Source: Schistocerca nitens (taxonomy: Eukaryota; Arthropoda; Insecta; Orthoptera; Acrididae). Taken from it: DNA of 64,000 nt. Below the pieces are notes generated by a model. That model was not told the DNA's origin and did no database searches. It saw only the letters and a list, made by a program, of their open reading frames with translations. The translations under genes and the position numbers were made by a program. Positions within the stretch are counted from its first letter, which is position 1; each line of letters opens with the position of its first letter. Positions 44,663 to 54,255 of this stretch are shown here, piece by piece. The stretch is taken from assembly GCF_023898315.1 (NCBI RefSeq), contig NC_064619.1, forward strand, positions 348,760,650 to 348,824,649. Direction: 5' to 3'.

Positions 44663-44823
44663 GAACCGCGCGACTGCTACGGTCGCAGGTTCGAATCCTG
44701 CCTCGGGCATGGATGTGTGTGATGTTCTTAGCTTAGTTAGGTTTAACTAGTTCTAAGTTCTAGGGGACTGATGACCTAAGATGTTAAGTCCCATAGTGCT
44801 CAGAGCCATTTGAACCATTTGAA
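44663..44823 (+). mobile_element. tRNA-derived SINE, family 1, 5'-truncated
   Basis: Lacks the box A half of the head. It begins at GAACCGCGCGACTGC and keeps box B, body and tail, the tail with a doubled CCATTTGAA. Flanked by ccacattatcacg (44650-44662) and ccacatgatcacg (44824-44836), a 13-bp duplication with one mismatch. 5' truncation fits target-primed reverse transcription. Confidence 0.9.
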
Positions 44824-44837
44824 CCACATGATCACGC

Positions 44838-45089
44838 CACGTGCCAGGGAGAGATGCGTCGTCTTGGTATAGTGCCTCATATAGATACATCATATCACTG
44901 CCCTTGATTTTGAGCCTCCTATTGATGTAAATAAACTACTCTCTTTCTGTCTATATGTTCTATCCTTTATGTTCAACATAGGAACTCTCATCACACCCTT
45001 CCTACTGAGACCCGAGCCTTCTCTTCTGCCGTTCCCATATAGACTAGCAGCTTCAGCACTTTTGAAACGTTTGTTCACAGACATCCTCT
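44838..45089. other. No recognisable gene
   Basis: Short unassigned stretch between SINEs. The minus-strand frame of 68 codons shows no known motif. Confidence 0.35.
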
Positions 45090-45096
45090 GACACAA

Positions 45097-45310
45097 GGTT
45101 CAAATGGTTCAAATGGCTCTGTGTGTGTGAAATCTTATAGGAATCAACTGCTAAGGTCATCAGTCCCTAAGCTTACACACTAGTTAACCCAAATTATACT
45201 AAGGACAAACGCACACACCCATGCCCGAGGGAGGACTCGAACTCCCGTCGGGACCAGTCGCACAGTCCATGACTGCAGCGCCTAAGACCGCTCGGCTATT
45301 CCCGCGCGGC
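45097..45310 (-). mobile_element. tRNA-derived SINE, family 2, part of a dimer
   Basis: The minus strand starts GCCGCGCGGGAATAGCCGAG (head, box A region). It has a box-B-like GAGTTCGAGTCCTCC followed by CTCGGGCATGGG, and the body phrase TGTAAGCTTAGGGACTGATG. The tail region ends CACACACAGAGCCATTTGAA, a mixture of the family-2 body with the family-1 tail. It directly adjoins the next SINE. Confidence 0.85.
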
Positions 45311-45502
45311 TTCAATGGCTCTGAGCACTATGGGACTTAACAGCGGAGGTCATCAGTCCCCTAGAACTTAGAACTGCTTAAACCTAACTTACCTAAGGCC
45401 GTTACACACATCCATGGCCGAGGCAGGATTCGAGCCTGCGACCGTAGCGGTCGCTCGCTTGCAGACTGAAGCGCCTAGAGCCGCTCGGCTGCTGAGGCCG
45501 GC
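45311..45502 (-). mobile_element. tRNA-derived SINE, family 1, part of a dimer
   Basis: Complete minus-strand copy (box B region CAGGCTCGAATCCTG, body, short tail CATTGAA without a long A run). Its tail joins the head of the family-2 SINE without spacer. One duplication, gacacaa, flanks the pair at 45090-45096 and 45503-45509. Confidence 0.87.
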
Positions 45503-45699
45503 GACACAAAGTGAGTGCCGTGTTTGTGTGCTGAATCCCGAGGTGAACGTCATCTGTTAGACGTTGTCCAGAACATCGGCAGCTTTCCGAGTTTCTGTGA
45601 TGTCGGGGCCATAGAGACTTCGTCGTTGTCAGTTACACCCTTACCGTCAGGCAGTACAGCGAACAGATCCTGAATTCCTTCTAATGCCAGGGCCTTTAT

Positions 45700-45965
45700 T
45701 CAGGGCATCTTGCGAAGCTTGGATACTGAAGTAATGGAATGGCCGTCGGTGAGCCCTGTCCGAAACTGCGTCGAGCACATGTGGGACATGCCAGGCAAAT
45801 GCGGTAGTGGTCGTTCTGTTCCACCACAGACTCTCCAAGAACTCGCGTTGCCCCTCAATGATAAATGGGAGCGGATGCCATAGGCTGATCTCTGTAGAGT
45901 TACAGGGAGCATGCAACGTAGGTGTCAGGCCGCGATAAACCACTCACGGACGGCATACTATTTAT
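45700..45965 (+). pseudogene. Tc1-like transposase C-terminal remnant
   Basis: A plus-strand frame reads EWPSVSPVRNCVEHMWDM, the region around the third catalytic residue (Glu in VEHMWD, normally PIEH). VPPQTLQELALPLNDKWERM and, after one stop, DLCRVTGSMQRRCQAAIN follow, the normal C-terminus of Tc1 transposases. Upstream sequence to 45510 may be its degraded core. It is a separate family from the DD32E copies. Confidence 0.75.
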
Positions 45966-46689
45966 TAAAGGTTTCAAAGTCCACTGAAAAGCACCCAGGA
46001 GTACGAGAAGAATGATTTGCTTTTGGACATTACAGTTCTTCATATGTAAACGGTCGACGATACAGTGATGTTTTGTTGTGCACTTAATTTGTGAAAGATA
46101 AAGGTATAAATTGGTAAAAAACATATTCCTCAATTATTGCTTAATGGAGTATGGTTGACGCTGGAAGTCACGTTCTCATAGTTCTTTGAGCACTTTATGT
46201 ACTGCTGAACGTATCCCAGCAGGATCGCAGAGTAGGCAGTATGTGTGTTAATGGCCTAAGGCATTTCTTCACCATATACTTTGACAATTGCCATAACACT
46301 TGCGCAGCTGCTGGAGCATTGAGTACAAGACGACTTTAAAAGTCATCATCTGAAGAACTTGAAGTCCGAGAGAAACATTCATTTCAGAGAAATGATAGGA
46401 AAAAGAATGGAAATAAACGAAACACGGCACTATCCACAATATGTTTACGCCATTCCATTTATTACGGTAATCAGCATTAGCATAAAAGATGGCACAAGTT
46501 TTAGGGTAAAGTGTTTACTATAGAGAATAATCGCGACAACGCGCCAATGACGGCTAGAGTAACAAAGAAAGGGGAAATAACAGTATGACTTGTTAGTGAA
46601 AACGTACAGCGTGACTGGAACTGGTTATTGTACCCGAATATGCAGCTAAAACAATTAGACTCACGTCGAAGTTGTGGCTTCATTCAAAG
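45966..46689. other. No recognisable gene
   Basis: A/T-rich DNA between the Tc1 remnant and the GC-rich island, without supported features. Confidence 0.45.
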
Positions 46690-47120
46690 CAGTGCGTGTT
46701 AATTTAGCTCAAGCAATAACGCGCCAGCTTGCTCCGCTACCGTCCCAGCGTTGCACGGGTAGTTGCCTCGGAGTTGTCCGCAAGTCTCGCAGCCCGGACT
46801 CCCAGACAGAGGCAGAGACGGCGGCGGTCCGCGGCGCCGTGCGGGGCACTGCTAATTTCGCGACGAGCTGCCGCCGTGTCCCGTGGCTTGCATTCACCGG
46901 CCCTGATTGGATGGGAGCGCCGCGCGTCTGATTAAAGTGTACGCCTTGGCTGCGCCGGCGCCGCTAAATATGGCAGCGCGGCTCGCGCAGCTGCTGATTG
47001 CAGCCCGTGTGTGTCGCCGCGGCCGCCACTCACACTGCTCACCTCACGGCTCGTCTCGCAGCACGGCGCCAACTTTCGCCTCTATCGCCCCTCCTGTGCT
47101 GCAGCTACTTGCTCATACTT
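46690..47120. promoter_or_regulatory. CpG-island-like block, candidate promoter
   Basis: About 430 bp with very dense CG dinucleotides (GGCGGCGGTCCGCGGCGCCG, GGCGCCGCTAAATATGGCAG, CGCCGCGGCCGCC) in otherwise A/T-rich DNA. Candidate sites: an inverted CCAAT box (CTGATTGGATGGG at about 46903), a CArG-like CTAAATATGG (46966-46975) and a YY1-like ATGGC next to it. Frames on both strands are composition artefacts and carry no domain. I infer an unmethylated promoter or first exon of an unidentified transcript. No splice-joined coding exon could be recognised nearby. Confidence 0.45.
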
Positions 47121-47471
47121 CGTGTACGCCTGTGTTAAGGGGTTTAGATAGTCTGTGAAACATAAAACAGTATTATCCAAGCCGATAACAGCTACAAATT
47201 ATATTCCCGGAAAAAAATTAGTACTCCTTTAAGGACGACGTCGATTTTGATCGTATGACGGCTTATGTCACCTGGTGTGTAGTTGATGAAATGATAATGG
47301 TTTCAGTGTTGTCTGCCAACAGATAGGGTAGGGGTATAGGTACCAGAGGGCCATCTTTGTCTACCCTTTAGTAGAGGATGCCCACAGTGGCTCAGTGTGG
47401 CGAAAACGTTTCAAGCAAGCCGGCAACCATGCCACTCGCGCATCGTAGAACCAACTGAACAAATTTGAAAT

Positions 47472-47757
47472 ATATACTTATATGGATATGGTGTCTGTTC
47501 TTTCGGACATGTGTGGCGTGGGACTACGAATATAGTGTGTGGACATACAAAGTGAGAATGTGTGCCTCGCGGGAGGTGTGCGCGAGAGTCCCTGCTGTCG
47601 CACTGTCCTCTATGCCCTCGGTGGCTCAGATGGATAGAGCGTCTGCCATGTAAGCAGGAGATCCCGGGTTCGAGTCCCGGCCGGGGCACACATTTTCACC
47701 TGTCCCCGTCGATATATATCAACGCCTGTCAGAAGCTGAAGGTATTAATATAATTCT
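47472..47757 (+). mobile_element. SINE with an internal tRNA-Thr-like module
   Basis: A 286-bp insert flanked by a perfect 11-bp duplication, aaatttgaaat (47461-47471 and 47758-47768). About 140 bp of non-tRNA sequence precedes the tRNA-like part (47614-47688), and a tail ending GTATTAATATAATTCT follows. The duplication lies inside the Tc1 transposase, so the whole unit moved at once. Confidence 0.85.
47614..47688 (+). tRNA. tRNA-Thr(TGT)-like sequence within the SINE
   Basis: It folds as a tRNA: acceptor GCCCTCG with CCGGGGC (one C-C mismatch, one G-U), D arm with GGCTCAGATGGATAGAGC, anticodon loop CATGTAA in stem CTGC/GCAG (anticodon TGT), and T arm CCGGGTTCGAGTCCCGG. The acceptor mismatch and its position inside a target-duplicated retroposon indicate a SINE module and not a working tRNA gene, although the box A and box B promoter looks good. 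Confidence 0.55.
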
Positions 47758-48017
47758 AAATTTGAAATGTGTCAAATTGTGGCTTTCCAATTGTTGGGTT
47801 GGTCCTTTCGGAGAATTGACACTCGAGTTGGACATGCTGTGTCAGTTCTGCAACGACGCCGGTATCAATGATTACGTGAACATTCTCACACCCGTAGCTG
47901 AGATTCTGGAGAGCCACGGAACACAAACGTACGTCTGGATCGTCGTATTGTAACGGAAACAGTGACAGATAGATTGACAGATGGAACAACTACCACAGCA
48001 CGGATAAGATAGCTTGT

Positions 48018-48020
<3 letters not shown>

Positions 48021-48064
<44 letters not shown>
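48021..48064. repeat. (TG)n microsatellite at the SINE tail
   Basis: 44 bp of pure TG repeat that is the extended 3' tail (CA on the SINE strand) of the family-2 SINE. Confidence 0.95.
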
Positions 48065-48067
<3 letters not shown>

Positions 48068-48236
48068 TCGTAAGGGACCAAACTGCTGAGGTGGATCGGT
48101 ACCTAGACTTACACACTACTGACACTAACTTATGCTGAGAACAACACACAGACCCATGTCCGAGGGAGGACTCGGTCCGGAGAGGCCGCGCAATTCGTGG
48201 CATGGCGCCTCTAATCGCGCGGCCACTCCAAGCGGC
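48065..48236 (-). mobile_element. tRNA-derived SINE, family 2
   Basis: The minus strand starts GCCGCTTGGAGTGGCCGCGC (box A region). It has a box B position GACCGAGTCCTCCCTCGG, the TAAGTTAGTGTCAGTAGTGT body, and GGTACCGATCCACCTCAGCA, leading into the CA-repeat tail. Inserted between the two helix-turn-helix parts of the Tc1 transposase. No clear target duplication, perhaps because of decay. Confidence 0.82.
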
Positions 48237-48817
48237 AAGAGACCTTGTGACCTCAGACGTGTCAACAAGGACAATTGCGAAGCGGTTATTAGCAGTGAGA
48301 TTGCGAGAATCCACACCTCCAGCCCACTACTCACGCCGCAGCATCGACATGTACGAATCGAGTGGTGCAGAGGATCACTCGGAAGATGGATTGGTACGCC
48401 GTCTCTTCAGCGATGAAAGCACATTCTGCCTGCATGCAAGTGACTGTCAGTTGCGCCTACGACATAGAACTGGTATGAGGTTTCCCGTAGCGTGCATTCG
48501 TCAAACACACACGGTCCCAACCTCAGGTCTTGTTGTCTGGTCTGCGATAAGTTTCAACTCTAGTTCACCTTTGGTGTTCCTCGAGATGATGCTAATCAGC
48601 GCCCGGCACGTGCACAATGTTGTTAGACACCTTCTTTGACCGTTCTTGGAACACTAAGATGATGTGTTATTCCAAAAGCATAATACACGCCCACACAATG
48701 TCCGTGTAACTCAACGTGCACTGCTACACGTGCATGAACTTCCCTAGCCAGAACGACCTCCGATATTGTCTGCACTCAAGCATGTGTGTGATATGATGGG
48801 ATGAGAAGTGACTCGTG

Positions 48818-49013
48818 CAGGTGTGGCCGAGCGGTTCTAGGGGCTACATTCTGGAACCAAGCGGCCGCTACGGTCGCAGGTTCGAATCCTGCCTCGAGCA
48901 TGGGTGTGTGTCACGTCCTTAGGTTGGTTAGGTTTAAGTAGTTCTAGGTTCTAGGGGACTGATGACCTCAGCAGTTAAGTCCCATAGTGCTCAGAGCCAT
49001 TTGAACCACTTTC
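48818..49013 (+). mobile_element. tRNA-derived SINE, family 1
   Basis: Head GTGTGGCCGAGCGGTTCTAG, box B GGTTCGAATCC, body and CCATTTGAACCA tail. It follows the end of the Tc1 transposase remnant and precedes its terminal repeat. Target duplication not evident. Confidence 0.9.
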
Positions 49014-49184
49014 TTGAAACCTTAGGAGTGTGGTCGATGGCCTGGAGAGGCGTAATTAGCATGTCAGTCATGCATAAGATGCTCTTTATGACGTCATTCT
49101 GCTTGTTCCATGAGCACTGTTCCAACAATAAATCTTGATTTAATTGGAAACCTATAAAATGGTGTACTAATTTTTTCGGTAGTG

Positions 49185-49809
49185 TATATGCTATGCCCGT
49201 TGGAGGGTCAAATGAGATCAAAAATTAAGATCTAACATCTCGTCGACGAAGAATTCCGAGATGAGGCGCTATCTCGGATAGGAGATGTATGGGAAGGAAT
49301 ATCGGCTCTATTCTTTCAAATGAACCATCCTAGCACTCATCTTCAGACACGCAGAGAAGTCACATAATTCACAAATCTGGATTGTCGTCCTGAGGTATGA
49401 ACCACCGTCCATCAAAATACGTGTCCAGTGTTTGTCCAGCGTACATGCTAAGAATATGTACTTACAAGTACGCCAGTGAGAATCAAACGATACCTCTGTT
49501 CGACTCTCAAACGGATGTTGTGAGTATCCTATATAGTCACACGTCAATGCATTTGTCACTGTATGCAACATTCGATCTAATTTTATTGATAAGCTTCATC
49601 AAAGAGCTAAAACTGCTATTACCGATGCAAAATTCCAATCGATGATAATTGACAATGCCTTGAATAATGTATGGCTGTTGTCGCTAGGCGAGGGCGCTGT
49701 GGCAGTTTAGAGGAGGGAGCACAGTCCGAAATCTGCAGTGAAGTCGAGTGGAGGTCAGACGATACGCTGGCCGGCATTATTCGAATGAAACAGCTCGTTC
49801 ACTTTTGAG
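49185..49809. other. No recognisable gene
   Basis: Unassigned sequence between the Tc1 right end and the next SINE. Confidence 0.45.
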
Positions 49810-49822
49810 GTAATTGTCCGCA

Positions 49823-50027
49823 TCGTGGTCGTGCGTTAGCGTTCTCGCTTCCCACGCCAGGGTTCCCGGGTTCGATTCCCGGCGGGATCAGGGATTTTCT
49901 CTGCCTCGTGATGACTGGGTGTTGTGTGCTGTCCTTAGGTTAGTTAGATTTAAGTAGTTCTAAGTTCTAGAGGACTGATGACCATAGATGTTAAGTCCCA
50001 TAGTGCTCAGAGCCATTTGAAACATTT
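49823..50027 (+). mobile_element. SINE with a different tRNA head and the family-1 tail
   Basis: The head (TGGTCGTGCGTTAGCGTTCT, box B GGGTTCGATTCCCGG, then CAGGGATTTTCTCTGCC) is unrelated to the family-1 head. From GTCCTTAGGTTAGTTAG on, body and tail are the same as in family 1. A perfect 13-bp duplication, gtaattgtccgca, flanks it (49810-49822 and 50028-50040). Confidence 0.93.
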
Positions 50028-50040
50028 GTAATTGTCCGCA

Positions 50041-52096
50041 CCACGTTTGGTCGCTTTAGAGTTTCAGTGTGAACCGATTAGTTTCGTATTGTGACATTCA
50101 AAATATTGCCAAAGTGTGCAAATTTGAAAGTGTTTGGAACGAGTAACTTTAAGTTAGTAAATCGTACTGTTGGTGCTCCATTAACTGTAAATATTCTGAA
50201 TCGAACGCCCAGTTATACGCTTCTTCAAATTATCGTTAATGGTAATTGACGCCTTTAAATCTATGGAGAGGAGAGAGGCAGAATCGTCGAATTTAACACA
50301 CCTAAACGTCGCATTACACCAGTATACGGAGACAGGCAGCAAGGAAGTGACACCTGGAACGATCTTCGCATGCGGAGCCCGTATGATTAATGAATTTTCT
50401 AAGTATTGTTAGACAGGAAAAGTAATATAGACACTGAACAATTACGTGTTTCTGTGTCCTGAATCGTGACTAATTAGTAGAATTCACTGTGCAGATGAAA
50501 AGTTTAACTTGAACGCCAATATTGAATCGTGTGAGGCAGGAATAAAAAAAGAATGGTGTTTATGTTGTTGGAGAAATTCATGCGATACAGCAGTTGTCGA
50601 AACAAATTGCCAAAAATAGAAAGTCATTTCTAAAAATAAAAAACGGAGTGCAAATTTGAACAAAAACTTGATAATAATGAAAAACTGGAGGCGGATTTGA
50701 ACAAAACACTTCATAATCGTGAGCAAAATTTCGAGAATATTCGATGACCACAGAAAAAAGTGAATTACCTGTTGGATCGAAAGGTAGTAGATATTTTTAA
50801 TGAGATGCAAGACTTGTTTAATAGATTTGCGAAGGAATGTAGTAAGTCGCTTAATGTGAAATAACATGAACTCCTGCGTGATTTCACAACACATCACGAG
50901 CAGATCGAACAGATGTAACTCAAATACAGACCAAACAAACGGCACAGCAGGAAATCTGGTAACAATTTTTACTGGACAGTGAATTAACACATAAGACAGT
51001 TCCTTCTAACAGTGTGTGCGAGAGAATTAGGGAATCAGTCATTAAAGTAGTTATGGGTTTGCAACACTAACGCTCCGACTTCGAATCAAAACTGTAGAAG
51101 CTAGAAGAAATGATTGAGAGAGTAAAAATTTGTGACACATCAGTTGGTACAAATGCTATCCGAAAATAGCAAACTACAATGCAAAAAAATCGTTAGTACA
51201 GGTTGCTGCACAAATATGATAGCGGGTTACACGCTTCTTCAGAGACAGGTTAACGAATTTGACCCCCAAAAACCATTACATCAGGTAGGACTTACGAAAC
51301 AATTCAGGTTGTGTTCTCACGAATTCAGGCTGAATTAAAAACAATTGGTTCTCGTGTATGAAACATGACTGCAGGTACTAAAATACGGGGAAATCGGATG
51401 TCCCACCACTGCATTAAGTTTGCATACGACGAAAATACATTTCACAACAATTACTGCTCGTGAGATAAACAAATAAGTATAATACTAAAATCATTTTCGA
51501 GCGCCACGAAGGATTCATGCGTAACTAGCTTCAGAAACACTGGGAAAGGGTACAGCGAAGATTATTTGATCATGATTTTGACTGGAATGTGCGAAAGCGG
51601 CTTCGCAAACGTTCGATGGTTCTGACGAGTTGTAAAGATATGTTGATCGCTTAGAAGGGATATTCAGTGAGGGAGCGCCTGGTGAATCAGAACAAAGTAC
51701 GACATGTCTGAGTCAGAATTATACATTGCGGCAAGATAATTTTAAGTGGCGTCAAGGACTGAGAAGAACGAAAATAAACAGTGACATAACGGCACGTGAA
51801 GAGATGACTCTCGTGGAATGACGCCTTCACGATAGTTTTCGAAGTCACGAGAGGAGGGCAATGAGTTTGACAGACAAAGCTAGCGGCAGTAGGAGACAGA
51901 AGATTTTGGGAACGGTCACAACTTCTAAATGCGGATGACAGACACCGACAAATTGAGCGATCACCAATAGACTCAAATAATATTCGGGTGAGAGCCGCTC
52001 TGGAACACGTGAACGGTTTAATGGGTCAGATATGAGAATACAAATTATTAAATGCGATGTTGAAGACGTTAAGGCTGAATTACTGACAGAACATGC
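50041..52096 (+). other. Possible decayed LTR-element gag region
   Basis: Broken plus-strand frames have a coiled-coil, Lys/Glu-rich character (MERREAESSNLTHLNVALHQ near 50260, TQIQTKQTAQQEI near 50920, KLEEMIERVKI near 51100) and a QTFDGSDEL phrase near 51615. This weakly recalls gag proteins of LTR retrotransposons. No LTRs, protease or RT were found with it. It could equally be part of the Polinton remnant downstream or some other element. Confidence 0.25.
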
Positions 52097-52104
52097 ACAA
52101 GTTA

Positions 52105-52436
52105 TACAACCCCGTTCGAACAGGCCTCGGAAGATCCAACGGTACCGGCAGTCCGCCATGTCATCCTCAAGTGTTAGGCGTCATTGGTTGCGAATATGGA
52201 GTGGCATGTAGTCAGCACACCGCTCTCCCAATCGTTGTCAGCTATTCTGACCGGAACCTCTTTCTCTCAATAAAGTAGCCCCTCAATTTACCTCGGAAGG
52301 GCTGTGTGCACCCACGTGTCAACAGCGCTCAGCAGACCTGAATGGCCAACCACTGAAGTGTCAGCCAAGCTCGACAGCAGTTAACTTCGGTGATCTGACG
52401 GGAACCGATGTTACGATTCCAACAGGGCCGTTGGCT
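52105..52436 (-). mobile_element. 5S-rRNA-derived SINE (SINE3 type)
   Basis: Read on the minus strand, after a short leader it contains GATCACCGAAGTTAACTGCT and GTCGAGC, the box A and intermediate region of 5S rRNA. A degraded counterpart of the box C region follows (GGTTGGCCATTCAGGTCTGC, normally TGGGTGACC-type). A unique body leads to the far end (GAGAGCGGTGTGCTGAC, GAGGATGACATGGCGG). Flanked by an 8-bp duplication, acaagtta, at 52097-52104 and 52437-52444. The head implies transcription by polymerase III from a 5S-type promoter. Confidence 0.85.
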
Positions 52437-52444
52437 ACAAGTTA

Positions 52445-52779
52445 CAGATCACTCTTTAATTCCAGTGATTGAACACACCGTAAATCATCAGAAAATTACT
52501 GGAATTAAGATTCTGGTAAGGCCGATACAGCCATTTCCATTAATTTATATGAAGAGTTTTGTGAAACAGAGGAAGTGCCTCTCTTCCCTGTCCATAGTGT
52601 GCATGTGTTTACTCTAACTGGGCACAGAAGTCGTGCAATTACTGAGCAGGTAGTCATTAAGTGGATGATTTTTGAAGGTACTTTACATAACTCTGTTAAT
52701 TATTGATTCGTTTGTTGAGGATGGGAATTTTGCTAATGGTTGGCTGACAGAACGGAAACGTAGAGCTGATTCTGGGAAA
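52445..52779. other. Unassigned sequence before the polymerase fossil
   Basis: Short frames only. May belong to the same Polinton-like element or to the gag-like region, but nothing can be matched. Confidence 0.35.
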
Positions 52780-53592
52780 GGATGTTCAAGAATCTACTTC
52801 GACCGTAGTCCCTTGTTGAAGAACTACGTTGATTTTAATACCGAAAAGAGGGCTCTCGCATTGTACGATTTTTAAAAACCATGAATGAATAAGTCTGATT
52901 CTAGCAAAAAATAGAGAATTTTTAAAAACACCATAATATACATTTAGCTTACCAGTGGCATGGACCTTATGGCACAAGAGATTACATCACCGTGCCAAAT
53001 TTTAAGCCAGCCGCAATCTTCCATGTACGGATAGCTAAGATTTCAGTGGAGTTAATGATGCCTGTCTGGACCTCTTCAAACTCCTAATGAACCGATTCCA
53101 CAATCACTCTACAAAACGAAACTTTGCTGAGTCCAATTTACTTTATATGGACGCAGACAGTTTCATACTCTGGGTGAAAGACTGCAATCCATATGAACTA
53201 ATAGCGTACAGCCCCATCGAAATCGACGCGTCTCGGTATGTTTCCGATCATCCTTGCGCCATAATGTTTTAGACCATTATCTCGGTGATGGAAGAAAAGG
53301 CGAATGGCTCGCACAGTGAGGAATTTGCGTGGCTCAGATCCAAAATTTATGCGTATCGTAAGATGGAGGTGCCACCCACAGGCGTGCTAAGAGCCATCAT
53401 GTTTGTGGATTACAAGGAGCGTCTGCGAAGTTGTGCGGATAATTCTATGCATATAGAGCGGCAAGTAGTCTTTATATCATGGGCCCATGAGGCATACATT
53501 GCAGTGCAGATGAAACTATCTGTCGCGCTATGACGATAAACACTACATCTGTGAGGATGCGGTCTGCTTCCTCCCATTCTCATACTCTTCGA
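52780..53592 (+). pseudogene. Protein-primed family B DNA polymerase, C-terminal fossil (Polinton/Maverick-like)
   Basis: Traces in the right order for the palm, thumb and C-terminus of a protein-primed DNA polymerase B. FDRSPLLKNYVDFNTEKRAL lies at about 52800-52860 (the segment before the polymerase motif with conserved N). VPNFKPAAIFH is at 52990, LDLFKLLMNRFH at 53065 and LLYMDADSFIL at 53135-53168, the catalytic motif C with the family's D-T-D changed to D-A-D. DHPC (53250), EFAWLRSKIYAYRKM (53320), VDYKERL (53405) and YDDKHYICEDAV at the end (53530-53565) follow. Frameshifts and stops separate the pieces. Such polymerases replicate Polintons and related viruses. No capsid, ATPase or integrase gene was recognised around it. 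Confidence 0.75.
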
Positions 53593-53593
53593 C

Positions 53594-53594
<1 letters not shown>

Positions 53595-53649
<55 letters not shown>

Positions 53650-53666
53650 GCGTATGTGTGTGTGTA
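53595..53666. repeat. (TG)n microsatellite
   Basis: About 72 bp of TG repeat, imperfect in its right third (TGCGTGTGCGTATG). It begins next to the end of the polymerase fossil. Confidence 0.95.
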
Positions 53667-54255
53667 TTGGAAAGTAAGGTGAACCTTGGGTCATAGATGT
53701 GTGTACATGTGTGCGCGAATGACAGTGTGCTTGCAAAATTTGTATGTATAAGTTTATGGACATCACGTCTGCGTGAATGATTGTGTGGTTAATTTCTCTG
53801 TTGCAGCTGTGTGCTGCTAGCCTCCCACACACACCGTAAATATTTTATATATTGTAAACCATATTTGCAGGGAAAAATATCTATCTGTGTAATCTTGCTG
53901 CTGTATATATAAAACATACAGAAAAAACTAAATCGTAGTTTTAGCGTGAAAACAAAATTTACCTCTTCAGTATTACGTACAAGATAGAAACAGTATGATA
54001 AGCGTGTAAAGGTGCTGAAGGGGACGTAGTGCTGAGAAATAATTGTTAAGAAAAAATTCGATATTTTGCACTATTTGTGAATTATTTGGCATTAAATTTC
54101 ATTCATCATGTCGTTGCGCTTAAATATTCAAGGACTTGCACGAGCTAGAATGCTGTAATGCTCATGTGTGTGCGGGTCTCTCAGTTACCACTTTTTCAAA
54201 TGCTCACTAACAGTTAAAGTGTGCCTTATTTCAGAGGTGATCAAAAGTTATTTGT
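53667..54255. other. No recognisable gene
   Basis: A/T-rich DNA without supported features. Confidence 0.45.

Larger units (their letters stand above)
47429..48815 (+). pseudogene. Tc1-like transposase, split and decayed
   Basis: The start MPLAHRRTN is cut by the first SINE, and the frame then resumes (LLGWSFRRIDTRVGHAVSVL, a helix-turn-helix; NVRLDRRIVTETVTDR). After the second SINE come DLVTSDVSTRTIAKRLL, LFSDESTFCL (first Asp) and CIRQTHTVPTSGLVVWSAIS. Then VLFQKHNTRPH, with the second Asp changed to His, RVTQRALLHVHELP, and SALKHV, with the Glu changed to Lys. Spacing between the last two positions is again 32, so this is a diverged relative of the DD32E family at 37027 and 42579. Confidence 0.85.
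47203..49184 (+). mobile_element. Tc1-like transposon, dead, carrying three SINEs
   Basis: Left end TTCCCGGAAAAAAATTAGTA (from about 47204). The right end complement is CACTACCGAAAAAATTAGTA, ending at about 49184 before TA. Between them lies a broken Tc1-type transposase split by SINEs at 47472-47757, 48065-48236 (with a TG repeat) and 48818-49013. Without these the element would be near 1.3 kb, normal for Tc1. Confidence 0.8.

Noticed and set aside
47614-47688. A functional host tRNA-Thr gene
   Set aside because: It lies inside a target-duplicated retroposon and has an acceptor-stem mismatch. Listed as a tRNA-like SINE module instead.
50484-50990. 168-codon minus-strand frame, hydrophobic
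   Set aside because: Phe/Leu-rich translation of A/T-rich, Lys/Glu-type plus-strand sequence. It resembles no membrane protein family, and the plus strand has the more protein-like traces.
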